NCBI RefSeq assembly: GCF_022321485.1
Contig: NZ_JAKOGG010000003.1
Location: forward strand, 310,001 to 374,000
Direction: 5' to 3'
Source of the DNA: Shewanella electrica
GTDB lineage: Bacteria; Pseudomonadota; Gammaproteobacteria; Enterobacterales; Shewanellaceae
Length of the DNA: 64,000 nt
The notes below the pieces were generated by a model, which ran no database searches, was not told the origin of the DNA, and was given only the letters and a program-made list of their open reading frames with translations. Both the position numbers and the translations under genes were made by a program. Shown piece by piece: positions 52,925 to 63,200 of the stretch. Position 1 is the stretch's first letter, and every line of letters starts with the position of its first letter.

Positions 52925-54115
52925 ATGAATGAACAGCAAAAAGTCCTCGTACGCGCCACCATTCCTGTATTACAGCGCAGCGGTGTTGCCTTAGCATCCC
53001 ATTTTTATCAGCGCATGCTGACATACAATCCAGAACTTAAGCATGTGTTTAACCATGGTCATCAACAAGATGGTCGCCAGCCACAAGCACTAGCAGGTGC
53101 CGTATTAGCCTATGCGGAACATATCGATGATCCTACGGTACTGTTACCTGTTGTCGAACGTATTGCCCATAAACATGTCAGCCTCGGGATCCGTGCAGAG
53201 CATTACGCTATTGTGGGAAAACATCTGTTGGCCAGCATTCAAGAAGTGCTAGGTGAAGCGGCAACATCAGCGCTAGTTGATGCTTGGGCAGCCGCTTACC
53301 ATCAACTAGCTCAGTTATTTATTGGTATCGAAAGTGATCTTTATCAACAGCACATAGCTACCGATGGTGGGTGGACTGGATGGCGGCCATTTCGCATAGT
53401 GCGTAAACAAATAGAAAGTGAAGAGATCACCTCTTTCTACCTACGTCCGCTTGATGGCGGTCAACTGCCTAGCTATCAACCAGGCCAATACATTAGCCTG
53501 CGTGTTTATGTTGAACAGCTAGGTTGTTATCAACCTCGGCAGTACAGTTTGTCTAATGTTGCTACGGGCAGTGAATTTCGTATTTCGGTAAAGCGCGAAA
53601 TGGCCGGTAATGCAACGCCTGCGGGCGCAGTCTCTAATCTGTTGCACACAGATTATGATGTGAACGATATGCTAGAACTATCGGCACCAACTGGCGATTT
53701 TGTCTTGCAGCAAGACTCCCAGCGCCCCGTAGTCCTACTCAGTGGCGGCGTCGGCATTACCCCAATGCTTGCGATTGCACAATCGCTGCTGCAACAAGGC
53801 ACACGCCCACTGCATTTTGTACATGCCGCTAGAAACCCACAGGTGCACGCTTTTAAAGCGCTCAGTGACGAGTTTGCTGAACAAGGTGCACAGGTACATT
53901 ATTTTTATGATGAACAAGGAGGGAGTGAACAGCCACGTACTCGCGCACCTTTTGCGCTGACGGAGGTGTTACCGCCATCAGCAACTGATGCAGAATACTA
54001 TCTCTGTGGGCCACTAGCATTTATGCAGCACTACATCACTGAGTTACGGGCATATGGCGTACCTGAATCTCAGATATATGCGGAGGTTTTTGGCTCAGGT
54101 GGGTTACCAGCTTAA
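52925..54115 (+). CDS. hmp: Flavohaemoglobin, nitric oxide dioxygenase
   Basis: The 396-residue protein has a globin domain (about 1-138) with the proximal His in VERIAHKHVSLGIRAEHY, then an FAD-binding barrel (RQYSLSN near 199) and an NAD-binding domain (VVLLSGGVGITPMLAIAQSLL near 265; YYLCGPLAFMQHYITEL near 353; terminal EVFGSGG). It converts NO and O2 to nitrate using NAD(P)H. It is preceded by a sigma-54 promoter and a NorR-type operator set, an alternative to the NsrR control seen in E. coli. The chemoreceptor gene follows after 35 bp. Confidence 0.96.
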   Translation: MNEQQKVLVRATIPVLQRSGVALASHFYQRMLTYNPELKHVFNHGHQQDGRQPQALAGAVLAYAEHIDDPTVLLPVVERIAHKHVSLGIRAEHYAIVGKHLLASIQEVLGEAATSALVDAWAAAYHQLAQLFIGIESDLYQQHIATDGGWTGWRPFRIVRKQIESEEITSFYLRPLDGGQLPSYQPGQYISLRVYVEQLGCYQPRQYSLSNVATGSEFRISVKREMAGNATPAGAVSNLLHTDYDVNDMLELSAPTGDFVLQQDSQRPVVLLSGGVGITPMLAIAQSLLQQGTRPLHFVHAARNPQVHAFKALSDEFAEQGAQVHYFYDEQGGSEQPRTRAPFALTEVLPPSATDAEYYLCGPLAFMQHYITELRAYGVPESQIYAEVFGSGGLPA

Positions 54116-54150
54116 TTTTTTAGGGTTAATTCACTAGAGGCTCTCTACTT

Positions 54151-55218
54151 ATGTTTACTTTCTTTGAAAAGACTAGGCAACCAGCAGCATTTGTCCCTAC
54201 GGATGACGCCGACACATTGAAACAACAACTGACACAGTTGCAACAAGAGAATCAGACGTTACAACAAAAGATTGAAGCTCACGAACAGACTGCACATTAT
54301 CAGCAGCAGGTCATTGCACAGCTGTTGCAGTTCGATCAGTCAATGAAGCATCAAGGACAATCGCTATGCCATCTTTCAGAGCAGCTTGAGCAACAATCCC
54401 AAGACAGCTTGATGGCACAACGTGTCACCGAACAATGCTCGCAAGCCTCGATGGAAAGCTATCAAGCTGTCAAAGCCATTTTCCAACAAGTGGAGAGCAT
54501 CGCCAGTTCGTTGCAACAACTTAACAATAAAACGGCTGAAATTAGTCAGATGGTATGCCTGATTCAAGAGATTGCTGCACAAACGAATCTGTTATCTCTG
54601 AATGCAGCCATTGAGGCCGCAAGAGCGGGAGAGCAAGGACGAGGGTTTGCAGTTGTGGCTGATGAGGTGCGAAAACTGGCGACAAAATCGGCAACCGCCG
54701 CCACCGATATTTCAAGCCGCATCGCAGAGATTAGAGATGACGTGGCACACAATAGTCAAACACTACAAACAACTGCAACAGCAACGACTGATGTCTCGAA
54801 CAGCCTACATCAGGCTAATCACATGCTGGATAATATTACGCAGATGTCCACAGAAGGAGGACAAGTGATGACTCAATTGGCACTTTTGTCATCGTTGGAG
54901 CTCGCCAATTTGGAAGAGTTATCACTTAAATTTGCTATCTACAAGGAAGTATTAGGCTTGAGTCAACATACCAACATTCCATCAACGTCGGAATGTCGAC
55001 TGGGTCAATGGCAACAGTCAGCGTCTAAGGTTTTATCAGCGCACTTTGAAAAAGCTCATGAGCAGGTGCACAGCTCCGCCCAAAATGCGTTGCGTTGTCA
55101 TCGGTCGCAGGACTATGAGCAAGCGATCAACATGATCAAGCAAATGGAGCAGTCGAATCTGACAGTGATGGAACTGCTTACGGCAGAAGGAATAAGTTTC
55201 GCAGGAAACCTATTGTAA
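54151..55218 (+). CDS. Soluble methyl-accepting chemotaxis protein with CZB-like C-terminal domain
   Basis: The 355-residue protein has no membrane span. It begins with a Gln-rich coiled coil (about 20-75), followed by a short signalling hairpin with the conserved tip [40 protein letters not shown] near residues 135-175. The C-terminus contains CRLGQW and [10 protein letters not shown], two of the zinc-ligand motifs of chemoreceptor zinc-binding (CZB) domains. The first expected His appears to be Glu in [15 protein letters not shown]. It lies 35 bp after hmp and is probably co-transcribed, so a cytoplasmic taxis response to NO, oxidants or zinc status is a reasonable inference. Confidence 0.85.
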   Translation: MFTFFEKTRQPAAFVPTDDADTLKQQLTQLQQENQTLQQKIEAHEQTAHYQQQVIAQLLQFDQSMKHQGQSLCHLSEQLEQQSQDSLMAQRVTEQCSQASMESYQAVKAIFQQVESIASSLQQLNNKTAEISQMVCLIQEIAAQTNLLSLNAAIEAARAGEQGRGFAVVADEVRKLATKSATAATDISSRIAEIRDDVAHNSQTLQTTATATTDVSNSLHQANHMLDNITQMSTEGGQVMTQLALLSSLELANLEELSLKFAIYKEVLGLSQHTNIPSTSECRLGQWQQSASKVLSAHFEKAHEQVHSSAQNALRCHRSQDYEQAINMIKQMEQSNLTVMELLTAEGISFAGNLL

Positions 55219-55381
55219 GTACATGCGAGGATTTTTACCTGCAAATGATGAATAGCAGTTTAGGAAATAGTCAAATTAAAGTTGTCGAGAAAATAATTCA
55301 AACTATATTATAAGTTAGGGGTATTGAAGCGGTTACGTCAATTTATGCTGTCAGCATGTTTTTAATTTGGTAGCTACTATA

Positions 55382-55417
55382 AAAATGCAAACCCAGAAAT
55401 TTTAGGGTTTGCATTTT
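55382..55417. terminator. Bidirectional terminator between the chemoreceptor gene and nrfA
   Basis: AAAATGCAAACCC and GGGTTTGCATTTT form a perfect 13-bp stem with a 10-base loop. A and T runs on both sides allow it to end both convergent units. Confidence 0.85.
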
Positions 55418-55453
55418 CTATTTACGAAGGGAATAAATATATATTTATACGCG

Positions 55454-56821
55454 TTAGTTCTGATAACCAACTTGGCTAACTGCAGGCCAATGTTTATCTA
55501 TTTCCTGCTCAATAAATTTTTGTTTCTCTTTAGTGAGCTGCTCAAGATTAATTCCTATAGCTTTTTGAGCGGCAGTCTTAGTGGAATAATCTGGGTAATT
55601 CACTTTAGTGACCTTAAGATTCTCTAATATCTCAGCTAATTTCGTACGAGCCGCTGTCACCTGTTCGTTGGCTTTATCCAGCAAGGCATGTGCTTCTTTG
55701 GAATTATGGGCATATAAACCATGTGAAGACATGGCAAAGTCCCAGCGCCATTGAGAATGACGAATATCCATAATGGCAGCGTTCATCATCTCCCAGTTTG
55801 CCCCAGCATCCCATGCAGCACCGGCTTCATAGTGAGCTTTGACTAACAACTGCTCAACGGTTCTGGCCTTAGCTGCAATATCAGCTTTGGCATGATCCAA
55901 ACGGCTAGTAAGCGCCTGCTTACTCTTGTGGCATTTTTGGCAAACATCGTCGTAGTTGTTTAATGCTTGGCTGATCACTTTATGGTTAGTAAAGGTGTTG
56001 CCTTCAGCATCGGTACTATTGCCCATATGGCAACTGACACAACTCACACCTAACTTGGCATGGGGGCTACGGCTCCACTGCTCAAACTCGGGGTGACGGG
56101 CTTTAACCAAAGGTGTACGAGAAATCGGGTGGATCCACTCATAGAAACGACGTGTATCGTAGTATTGCTCAATTTTGTCGGCGGTATTACCGAATATCCA
56201 TGGGATATTCACAATGTTACTGCGTTCAGGGCGGAAATAGTAAGTCACATGGCACTGTCCACACACCTGCGAATCCTGCATCGCTGAGTTTTGCTTGTCA
56301 AAAGGCAAGTTGACTTTTTCCATCGCCTTTTGCGCATGAGGTCGGGGTAAAGCTAACTCACTGGAGCCTTTAACGTGACAATCATTACAATAAATCACGT
56401 TTTTCATTTCAGTGCCAAGATCAGCGAAGTTCTTAGCAGAGAAATTTTCAACCCCCATCTGATTGATTAAGCGTGGAACATCGGGTGATTTACAAGTCCA
56501 ACAACTGGCTGATAACCCCTGCTCACCGGCAGGCACGGCTTGGCCTGTACGCAGTGTATGACTGACATCAGCCACAGCAAACGCATGGCCTCGAGCACTG
56601 TGATATTCCTTAGAATATGCCGCACCGGCCCATAGGATCACCAGTGCTGGATTCTCTTCTAACAGATCTTTGCGTTGCTTGAGTTCAACGGTGGATGCCC
56701 AACTTTGATATTGATTGGGAAACTTGGCTTGCATGGTGGCATGATCATCATCTTGCGCCACAGACGGTAGACTGAATAGTAATAAACTCAACACACAAAC
56801 TTTACTTAGTGCCATAAACAT
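55454..56821 (-). CDS. nrfA: Pentahaem cytochrome c nitrite reductase (ammonia-forming)
   Basis: The 455-residue precursor has a signal peptide (VCVLSLLLFSLPSVAQ), the special catalytic haem site CWTCK at residues 107-111, and four CxxCH sites: CNDCH (145-149), CGQCH (187-191), CVSCH and CQKCH. Active-site context YEWIHPISRTPLVKARHPEFE is typical. NrfA reduces nitrite to ammonium in the periplasm with six electrons and can also reduce NO. No nrfBCD genes are adjacent; in Shewanella electrons come from the quinol oxidase CymA. It stands as a single-gene unit. Confidence 0.96.
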   Translation of the reverse strand: MFMALSKVCVLSLLLFSLPSVAQDDDHATMQAKFPNQYQSWASTVELKQRKDLLEENPALVILWAGAAYSKEYHSARGHAFAVADVSHTLRTGQAVPAGEQGLSASCWTCKSPDVPRLINQMGVENFSAKNFADLGTEMKNVIYCNDCHVKGSSELALPRPHAQKAMEKVNLPFDKQNSAMQDSQVCGQCHVTYYFRPERSNIVNIPWIFGNTADKIEQYYDTRRFYEWIHPISRTPLVKARHPEFEQWSRSPHAKLGVSCVSCHMGNSTDAEGNTFTNHKVISQALNNYDDVCQKCHKSKQALTSRLDHAKADIAAKARTVEQLLVKAHYEAGAAWDAGANWEMMNAAIMDIRHSQWRWDFAMSSHGLYAHNSKEAHALLDKANEQVTAARTKLAEILENLKVTKVNYPDYSTKTAAQKAIGINLEQLTKEKQKFIEQEIDKHWPAVSQVGYQN

Positions 56822-57226
56822 TACACCTCAAATTTAGTGGGACACATTTTATACTTAGGCTTATTTACCAATCGTTTTCTGAAATATTAAAAGGTGATAT
56901 CTATAGTCTATTGTTAATAGGACAGGAGCCTTTTAATCCTCTTTACTTTTAAAATATGAGAATCACGCGATTGAAAACAACGTGGTAAATACTGTTTTTA
57001 GCTATAAGAATGTGACATAACAAATAGTTGTGCTGTTGCTCAGCAATAGTCCATCCTTGCTAAAAATATGGGGGTAGCTTAGCTATGATTAACTATCAGC
57101 GCTAAACATGTATTTATCATATATGTTATTTGTCAAGGTTAACTAACCCCTCGGCGTTACTCAAAGCCTTAGCAGATAATTATTGTATAAGTGTGACGTG
57201 GTAATCAAAAAGGTGTTATTTATAAT
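56822..57226. other. Promoter region of nrfA, 400 bp AT-rich
   Basis: No gene is seen. The region is AT-rich and must contain the leftward nrfA promoter. Candidate half-sites such as TGTGACATAACAAA (near 57011) are present but no convincing FNR/EtrA, CRP or NarP palindrome was identified. Confidence 0.5.
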
Positions 57227-57256
57227 AAATGGCTACTCAATATTGAGTAGCCATTT
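57227..57256. terminator. Hairpin after narI
   Basis: AAATGGCTACTCAAT-ATTGAGTAGCCATTT is a perfect 15-bp palindrome 28 bp beyond the narI stop. The following bases on the leftward strand are AT-rich without a long T run. It probably ends the narGHJI transcript. Confidence 0.7.
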
Positions 57257-57284
57257 ATGGGTATGTTTTTTGAAATTTGTTACG

Positions 57285-57962
57285 CTAACTTCGACTTCTT
57301 ACCAACTGATAACGACGGGTTATATATTCAAGTGGTACGCTAAATATATGAACTAATCGACAGAATGGAAATAGTAAGAACAGGGTCATGCCGAGAAATA
57401 GGTGCAGTTTAAATATTAAGGCCACATCCTGTAAATTGGTGGACGCGCCTTCTCTGAATGTCACAATTGCCTGGGCCCAATCTGCCAGTTTCAGCATTTC
57501 ACTACCATCTAGATGCTCCGTAGAGAAGGCTATGGTCGTCAGCCCGAGTGCCGCTTGCAGCACGAGTAAGCTCAGGATCATGATATCTGCAAAAGAAGAT
57601 GAGGCTCGAACGCGCGTATTCGTAAGTCGCCGTTTTAATAGCAATACGCCGCCTATCAATGTCATCAGACCACATACGCCACCAGCGGTCATAGCGAGTA
57701 ACTGTTTATGCGGTGCGGATATTATTGGCTCATACAACCAATGTGGCGTTAACAGTCCAACAAAGTGCCCACCTAAGATACCTATAATGCCGATATGGAA
57801 TAGGTTTGAGGCGAGCCGCATTCCTTGACGATCCATAATTTGGCTAGAGCCAGCGCGCCAGCTGTACTGGCCATAGTCGTAACGCAGCCAACTACCGATG
57901 ACAAATACCGCGAGGACAATATAAGGATAAATATCAAACAGTAAGTGATTAATGTAATTCAT
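57285..57962 (-). CDS. narI: Respiratory nitrate reductase, cytochrome b (gamma) subunit
   Basis: From the ATG at 57962 the 225-residue protein begins [35 protein letters not shown], almost the E. coli NarI start, and ends [14 protein letters not shown]. Histidines in [25 protein letters not shown] and [21 protein letters not shown] bind the two b haems. Five membrane spans are expected. It oxidises quinol and passes electrons to NarH. A longer open frame to 58154 runs through narJ in another phase and is not used. It starts 4 bp after the narJ stop. Confidence 0.96.
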   Translation of the reverse strand: MNYINHLLFDIYPYIVLAVFVIGSWLRYDYGQYSWRAGSSQIMDRQGMRLASNLFHIGIIGILGGHFVGLLTPHWLYEPIISAPHKQLLAMTAGGVCGLMTLIGGVLLLKRRLTNTRVRASSSFADIMILSLLVLQAALGLTTIAFSTEHLDGSEMLKLADWAQAIVTFREGASTNLQDVALIFKLHLFLGMTLFLLFPFCRLVHIFSVPLEYITRRYQLVRSRS

Positions 57963-57966
57963 ATTA

Positions 57967-58692
57967 TTAGTCTCCACATGAGCCAGCAGTATGTAATGCT
58001 TCAACATTGAGATATTGCGGAGTGACCGCGCCCGCAAAACGACGTTGATGTTGCGTTTGCTCACTGGTAGAACAACCTGCATCTCCCATGAATGTGATTT
58101 GCTCCTCTTGCCAGACGGCATCGAGTGCTTCTGGTGTATCGTCACGTGCTTCACTGGCCACTTTGTCTTGCAACTCGGTGGTGCTAACTTCGCTATTTGT
58201 AAGTGAAATTAGTACATCAAACAACGTGGCATAATGGCTTTGGCGTTGGTATAGCCGTGCTGCTAGCAACGCAAGAATAGGAACAATATTCTGCAATCCT
58301 TCGAGCATTTTGGCGTGAGGTTGATGCGCAAGAAACTCCAAGTAAAGCGGTAGAAAATCGGGCAGTTCTCGACTATTTAACGATAATCCCGCCGCTTCAT
58401 ACTGGGCCATGAGATCAACCATTGCCTGGCCGCGATCACGTGATTCAGCATGCACATGCTCAAACAGTAGCAAAGAGGTCGAGCGCCCACGATCAAACAA
58501 GGTACAGTAATCGGCTTGTGCATCTAGGAACGGCATTTTCAGTAGCGCCGTCATGGTGTCTAGCAATTGCTGCTTGTGTTCATTGGTGAGTTCGTTGGCC
58601 TGCATCGCTTCGTGAAACAGCTCATCGCAGTGTTCCCAAAGGGCTTCGCTAGGGTATTCTAATAAGCGCGCAATGATGATTAAGCTAATCAT
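57967..58692 (-). CDS. narJ: Nitrate reductase assembly chaperone
   Basis: The 241-residue protein matches Nar[63 protein letters not shown] and [14 protein letters not shown]. NarJ binds NarG before export-independent membrane assembly and allows insertion of the molybdenum cofactor. The C-terminal 40 residues after [15 protein letters not shown] are variable. It lies between narH and narI as usual. Confidence 0.95.
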   Translation of the reverse strand: MISLIIIARLLEYPSEALWEHCDELFHEAMQANELTNEHKQQLLDTMTALLKMPFLDAQADYCTLFDRGRSTSLLLFEHVHAESRDRGQAMVDLMAQYEAAGLSLNSRELPDFLPLYLEFLAHQPHAKMLEGLQNIVPILALLAARLYQRQSHYATLFDVLISLTNSEVSTTELQDKVASEARDDTPEALDAVWQEEQITFMGDAGCSTSEQTQHQRRFAGAVTPQYLNVEALHTAGSCGD

Positions 58693-58709
58693 AATTAAAT
58701 CCCCCCAGC

Positions 58710-60242
58710 CTATCTTTTAGTCGATGTCGCACCGACATCAATGGCATCGATACGTCGGCTATTAAATAGATTTGTCTTGCTATCACTACCATGGCAGCCA
58801 TCACCGAAACTAAAACCACAGCCCTTGCTTTCAGGAAATGCTTCTCTGGCCAACTCTCTGTGGCTAGATGGCACGACGAAGCGATCTTCATAGTTTGCGA
58901 TAGCTAAATAGCGATACATCTCCTGTGCTTGCGCAACGCTGAGGCCGACTTCGTCAAGGGCGCGAGTGTCTCGCACACCTTCGACGGTCTCGGCTCGTTT
59001 AAACTGGCGCATTGCTAACATGCGTTTAAGTGCCGTTAGCACCGGTTTTTCATCACCGGCAGTGAGTAAGTTAGCGAGGTATTGTACGGGGATGCGTAAG
59101 CTTTCCACATTCGGCAGAATACCATCGTGCGGCAACATGCCAGCATCTGCGGCTGATTGAATAGGGGATAACGGTGGTACATACCACACCATAGGTAAGG
59201 TACGATATTCAGGGTGTAACGGGAGTGCTAACTTCCAATCAACGGCCATCTTATAGACAGGCGATTGTTGAGCCGCTTCAATCACTGACATAGGGATATC
59301 CTGTGCCAATGCTTCAGCAATAACTTCGGGATCATGAGGATCTAGAAAAATATCTAACTGACGCTGATAAAGATCGGTTTGATGTTCGGTAGATGCCGCT
59401 TGCTCAATCCGATCCGCGTCATAGAGCATAACGCCGAGATAACGAATGCGGCCAACACAGGTTTCTGAACATACTGTGGGTTGACCAGCCTCAATACGCG
59501 GATAGCAGAAGATGCACTTTTCAGACTTACCACTTTTCCAGTTGAAGTAAATTTTCTTATAAGGGCATCCGGTTAAACACATACGCCAGCCGCGGCACTT
59601 ATCTTGATCGATAAGGACAATGCCATCTTCTTCCCGTTTATAGATTGCTCCACTAGGGCAGGTCGCTACGCAGGCAGGGTTGAGGCAATGCTCACACAAG
59701 CGAGGAAGGTACATCATAAAGGTGTTTTCAAACTGGCCGTACATCTCTTTTTGCATGTTGGCAAAGTTGCTATCTTTACTACGCTTAGCAAATTCGCCCC
59801 CTAAGATCTCCTCCCAGTTAGGGCCTTTGGTGACCTTATCCATACGCTCACCTGTGAGCAGTGAATGAGGTCTAGCGACGGGCTGATGTTTACTCTGTTT
59901 GGCCTGTTGCAGATGCTCGTAGTCATAGCTGAACGGCTCATAATAGTCATCAATCGTTGGCATGTGCGGGTTGGCAAAAATTTTAGATAACAAGCTGAGT
60001 TTGCCACCTGCTTTAGGCTCAATTTTGCCATTGATTTTACGGATCCACCCGCCTCGCCACTTTTCTTGGTTTTCCCACTCATTGGGATAGCCCACGCCCG
60101 GTTTGCTTTCCACATTATTGAACCAAGCATATTCCACGCCTTCGCGACTGCTCCATACGTTTTTACAGGTGACTGAACAGGTATGGCAACCAATACATTT
60201 GTCGAGATTCAGCACCATGCCGACTTGAGAACGGATTTTCAT
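58710..60242 (-). CDS. narH: Respiratory nitrate reductase, iron-sulphur (beta) subunit
   Basis: The 510-residue protein begins MKIRSQVGMVLNLDKCIGCHTCSVTCKNVWSSREG, with further cysteine clusters CEHCLNPACVATCPSGAIYKREEDGIVLIDQDKCRGWRMCLTGCPYKKIYFNWKSGKSEKC around residues 180-245, matching the one 3Fe-4S and three 4Fe-4S clusters of NarH (the CxxW pattern CRGWRMC is present). It transfers electrons from NarI to NarG on the cytoplasmic side. Its start overlaps the narG stop by one base. Confidence 0.97.
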   Translation of the reverse strand: MKIRSQVGMVLNLDKCIGCHTCSVTCKNVWSSREGVEYAWFNNVESKPGVGYPNEWENQEKWRGGWIRKINGKIEPKAGGKLSLLSKIFANPHMPTIDDYYEPFSYDYEHLQQAKQSKHQPVARPHSLLTGERMDKVTKGPNWEEILGGEFAKRSKDSNFANMQKEMYGQFENTFMMYLPRLCEHCLNPACVATCPSGAIYKREEDGIVLIDQDKCRGWRMCLTGCPYKKIYFNWKSGKSEKCIFCYPRIEAGQPTVCSETCVGRIRYLGVMLYDADRIEQAASTEHQTDLYQRQLDIFLDPHDPEVIAEALAQDIPMSVIEAAQQSPVYKMAVDWKLALPLHPEYRTLPMVWYVPPLSPIQSAADAGMLPHDGILPNVESLRIPVQYLANLLTAGDEKPVLTALKRMLAMRQFKRAETVEGVRDTRALDEVGLSVAQAQEMYRYLAIANYEDRFVVPSSHRELAREAFPESKGCGFSFGDGCHGSDSKTNLFNSRRIDAIDVGATSTKR

Positions 60243-63200
60243 TAGATATTCTCCTGTTCAGATTTACTTTGTGCGGCTTCGTTACTTTGTTCATCAAGCC
60301 AGTCAACGTTATTCATCTTGCGAACGACCACAAATTCGTCGCGGTTTGAGCCTACGGTTCCGTAGTAGTTAAAGCCATAAGACAACTGGCCATAACCGCC
60401 AATCATATGCGTAGGTTTAGGGCTGATACGTGTGACGGAGTTATGAATGCCTCCGCGTTGACCTGTGATCTCTGAACCCGGAATATTTACAATGCGTTCT
60501 TGTGCGTGATACATCATCACCATACCTGCCGGTACGCGCTGGCTGACGACCGCGCGTGCGGTTAACGCACCGTTAGTATTGAAGGCTTCAATCCAATCGT
60601 TATCCTCAATACCTAATTCACGGGCATCTGTTTCACTTATCCACACAATCGGGCCACCCCGCGACAGTGTCAGCATGATTAAGTTGTCACTGTAGGTGGA
60701 GTGGATCCCCCACTTCTGGTGCGGTGTAATAAAATTAAGGGCTTTTTCCGCATTACCGTTAGATTTGCTGCCTAACAGTGGCTGAGCGGTACGCGTGTCA
60801 ATCGGTGGACGATACACAACGAGGCTTTCACCAAACGCGCGCATCCAGTCATGGTCTTGGTAAAGTTGTTGTCGGCCAGAAAGTGTGCGCCAAGGGATTA
60901 GCTCATGAACGTTGGTATAGCAAGCATTGTAGGAGACATGTTCATCCTCAAGGCCTGACCATGTTGGGCTAGAGATAATCTTACGTGGTTGCGCTTGAAT
61001 GTCCCTAAAGCGGATTTTTTCTTCCTCTTTATTACGGGCAAGATGGGTGTGATCACGTCCGGTAACTTCACTGAGTGCAGCCCAAGCTTTTACCGCAACT
61101 TGGCCATTGGTTTCCGGCGCCAGCGATAGAATGACCTCAGCCGCATCAATGGCTGATTCAATTTTAGGCCGACCGGCATTAGCTCCTTCACTGTGGGAAT
61201 AGTTAAGCTGTTTGAGAAAATCGACTTCAGTTTGGGTGTCCCAGTTGATCCCTTTGCCGCCATTGCCTTGCTTATCAAGCAATGGACCTAATGAAGTAAA
61301 GCGGGCATAGGTATTTGGATAATCGCGTTCTACTTCAATAATGTGTGGTGCACTGATGCCAGGGACAAGCTCACATTCACCTTTCTTCCAATCTTTGACA
61401 CCAAATGGCTGTGCCAGTTCTGCCGCGGTGTCATGCAAAATCGGTAACGTCACCACATCGGTTTCTTTACCTAGATGCCCGTGACACAGTTCGGAGAACT
61501 TTTTGGCAATGCCTTTATAAATTTCCCAGTCGGTTTTTGACTCCCATGCTGGATCAACTGCGGCAGATAACGGATGAATAAACGGATGCATATCCGATGT
61601 GTTCATATCGTCTTTTTCGTACCAGGTGGCCGTAGGTAACACAATATCTGAATAGAGACAGGTACTGGACATTCTGAAGTCCAATGTCACCACCAAATCC
61701 AGTTTTCCCGTGGCGGGCGAGTCTTGCCATTCAACTTCTTCGGGTGTAACCGCTCCCTGTTCGCCGAGATCTTTCCCCTGAATACCATGTTCTGTGCCCA
61801 GGAGGTATTTTAGCATGTACTCATGGCCTTTACCTGATGAGCCAAGCAGGTTAGAGCGCCAGATAAATAGGTTGTGGGGATAGTTTTGTATTTTGTCCGG
61901 TTGTTCTGCAGCAAAGCGTATCTGGCCGTGCTTTAGGGCGTTAACAGTATATTCTTGGGTGGACATGCCTGCGGCTTGGGCCTGCGCGGCAATAGATAGT
62001 GGGTTGGTGTCTAGCTGCGGCGCCGAAGGTAACCACCCCATGCGTTCAGCGCGAACGTTGAGGTCAATAAGGCTGCCGCTGAATTTAGACTTATCGGCAT
62101 TCGCGGCGAGCAACTCATCCGTGCGCAGTGTTTCATAGCGCCATTGGCTAGAGTGATTATAGAAAAAAGAGGTGCTGTTCATATGCCGCGGCGGCTTTTG
62201 CCAATCCAAGGCAAAGGCTAATGGTTGCCACCCTGTTTGTGGCCGTAGTTTTTCTTGACCAACATAGTGTGCCCAACCACCACCACTTTGACCCACGCAG
62301 CCACAAAAAATAAGCATATTGATGAAACTGCGATATGCCATATCCATGTGATACCAATGGTTAACGCCAGCACCCACAATGATCATCGAGCGACCATGGG
62401 TTTTCTCCGCGTTATCGCCAAACTCGGTGGCGATACGGATGATATCGGCTTGGGGCACGCCAGTAACTTGTTCTGCCCAAGCTGGGGAGTAGGCTTTTAA
62501 CTCATGATATTCGGCGGCGCAATTCACATCATTTAAGCCACGTTCAACACCATAGTTAGCCAATGTAAGATCATATACGCTAGTGACTACCGCTTGACGA
62601 CCATCAGCCAGCGTTAACTGCTTCACTGGTAATTTGTGGGTTAATGTTTGCTCCAATGGCACGCTATCAAAGTGTTCACTTGCTGTGCCACCAAAATAGG
62701 GAAAGCCCACGTCGACCACTTGATCATGCTGCTCTAATAAGCTCAGTTGGAGCTCAACATCCTGCTGTGTGTTACCCGCTTTAGCTTCAAGATTCCATTT
62801 CCCCTTTTCGCCCCAGCGAAAACCAAGCGAACCGAGTGGTGCCACGAGCTGGCCCGTGTGACTATCAATTGCAATGGTCTTCCATTCAGGATTGTTTGCC
62901 TCGCCTAGATCATCCACTAGGTCCGATGCTCGCAACATGCGGCCCGCTCGATAACTTCCGTCGCCAGTCTCCTCCAGTAACACCAGCATGGGAAGGTCGG
63001 TATAGCGTCGAGCATAGTCCTGGAAATACGACGTTTGTCGTTTTATGTGAAACTCTTTCAGTAATACATGGCCCATCGCCATTGACAGCGCACTATCAGT
63101 CCCTTGTTTAGGGTTGAGCCACTGGTCACATAACTTGGCAACTTCTGAATAGTCTGGGGTTACCGCAACGGTTTTCGTGCCTTTATAGCGAACTTCGGTA

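Noticed and set aside
57005-57030. CRP/FNR-like site upstream of nrfA
   Set aside because: Only one half-site (TGTGA) is convincing; the second half is missing.
57963-58154. Upstream extension of narI
   Set aside because: The extra residues run through narJ in another frame; the ATG at 57962 gives the conserved NarI N-terminus.
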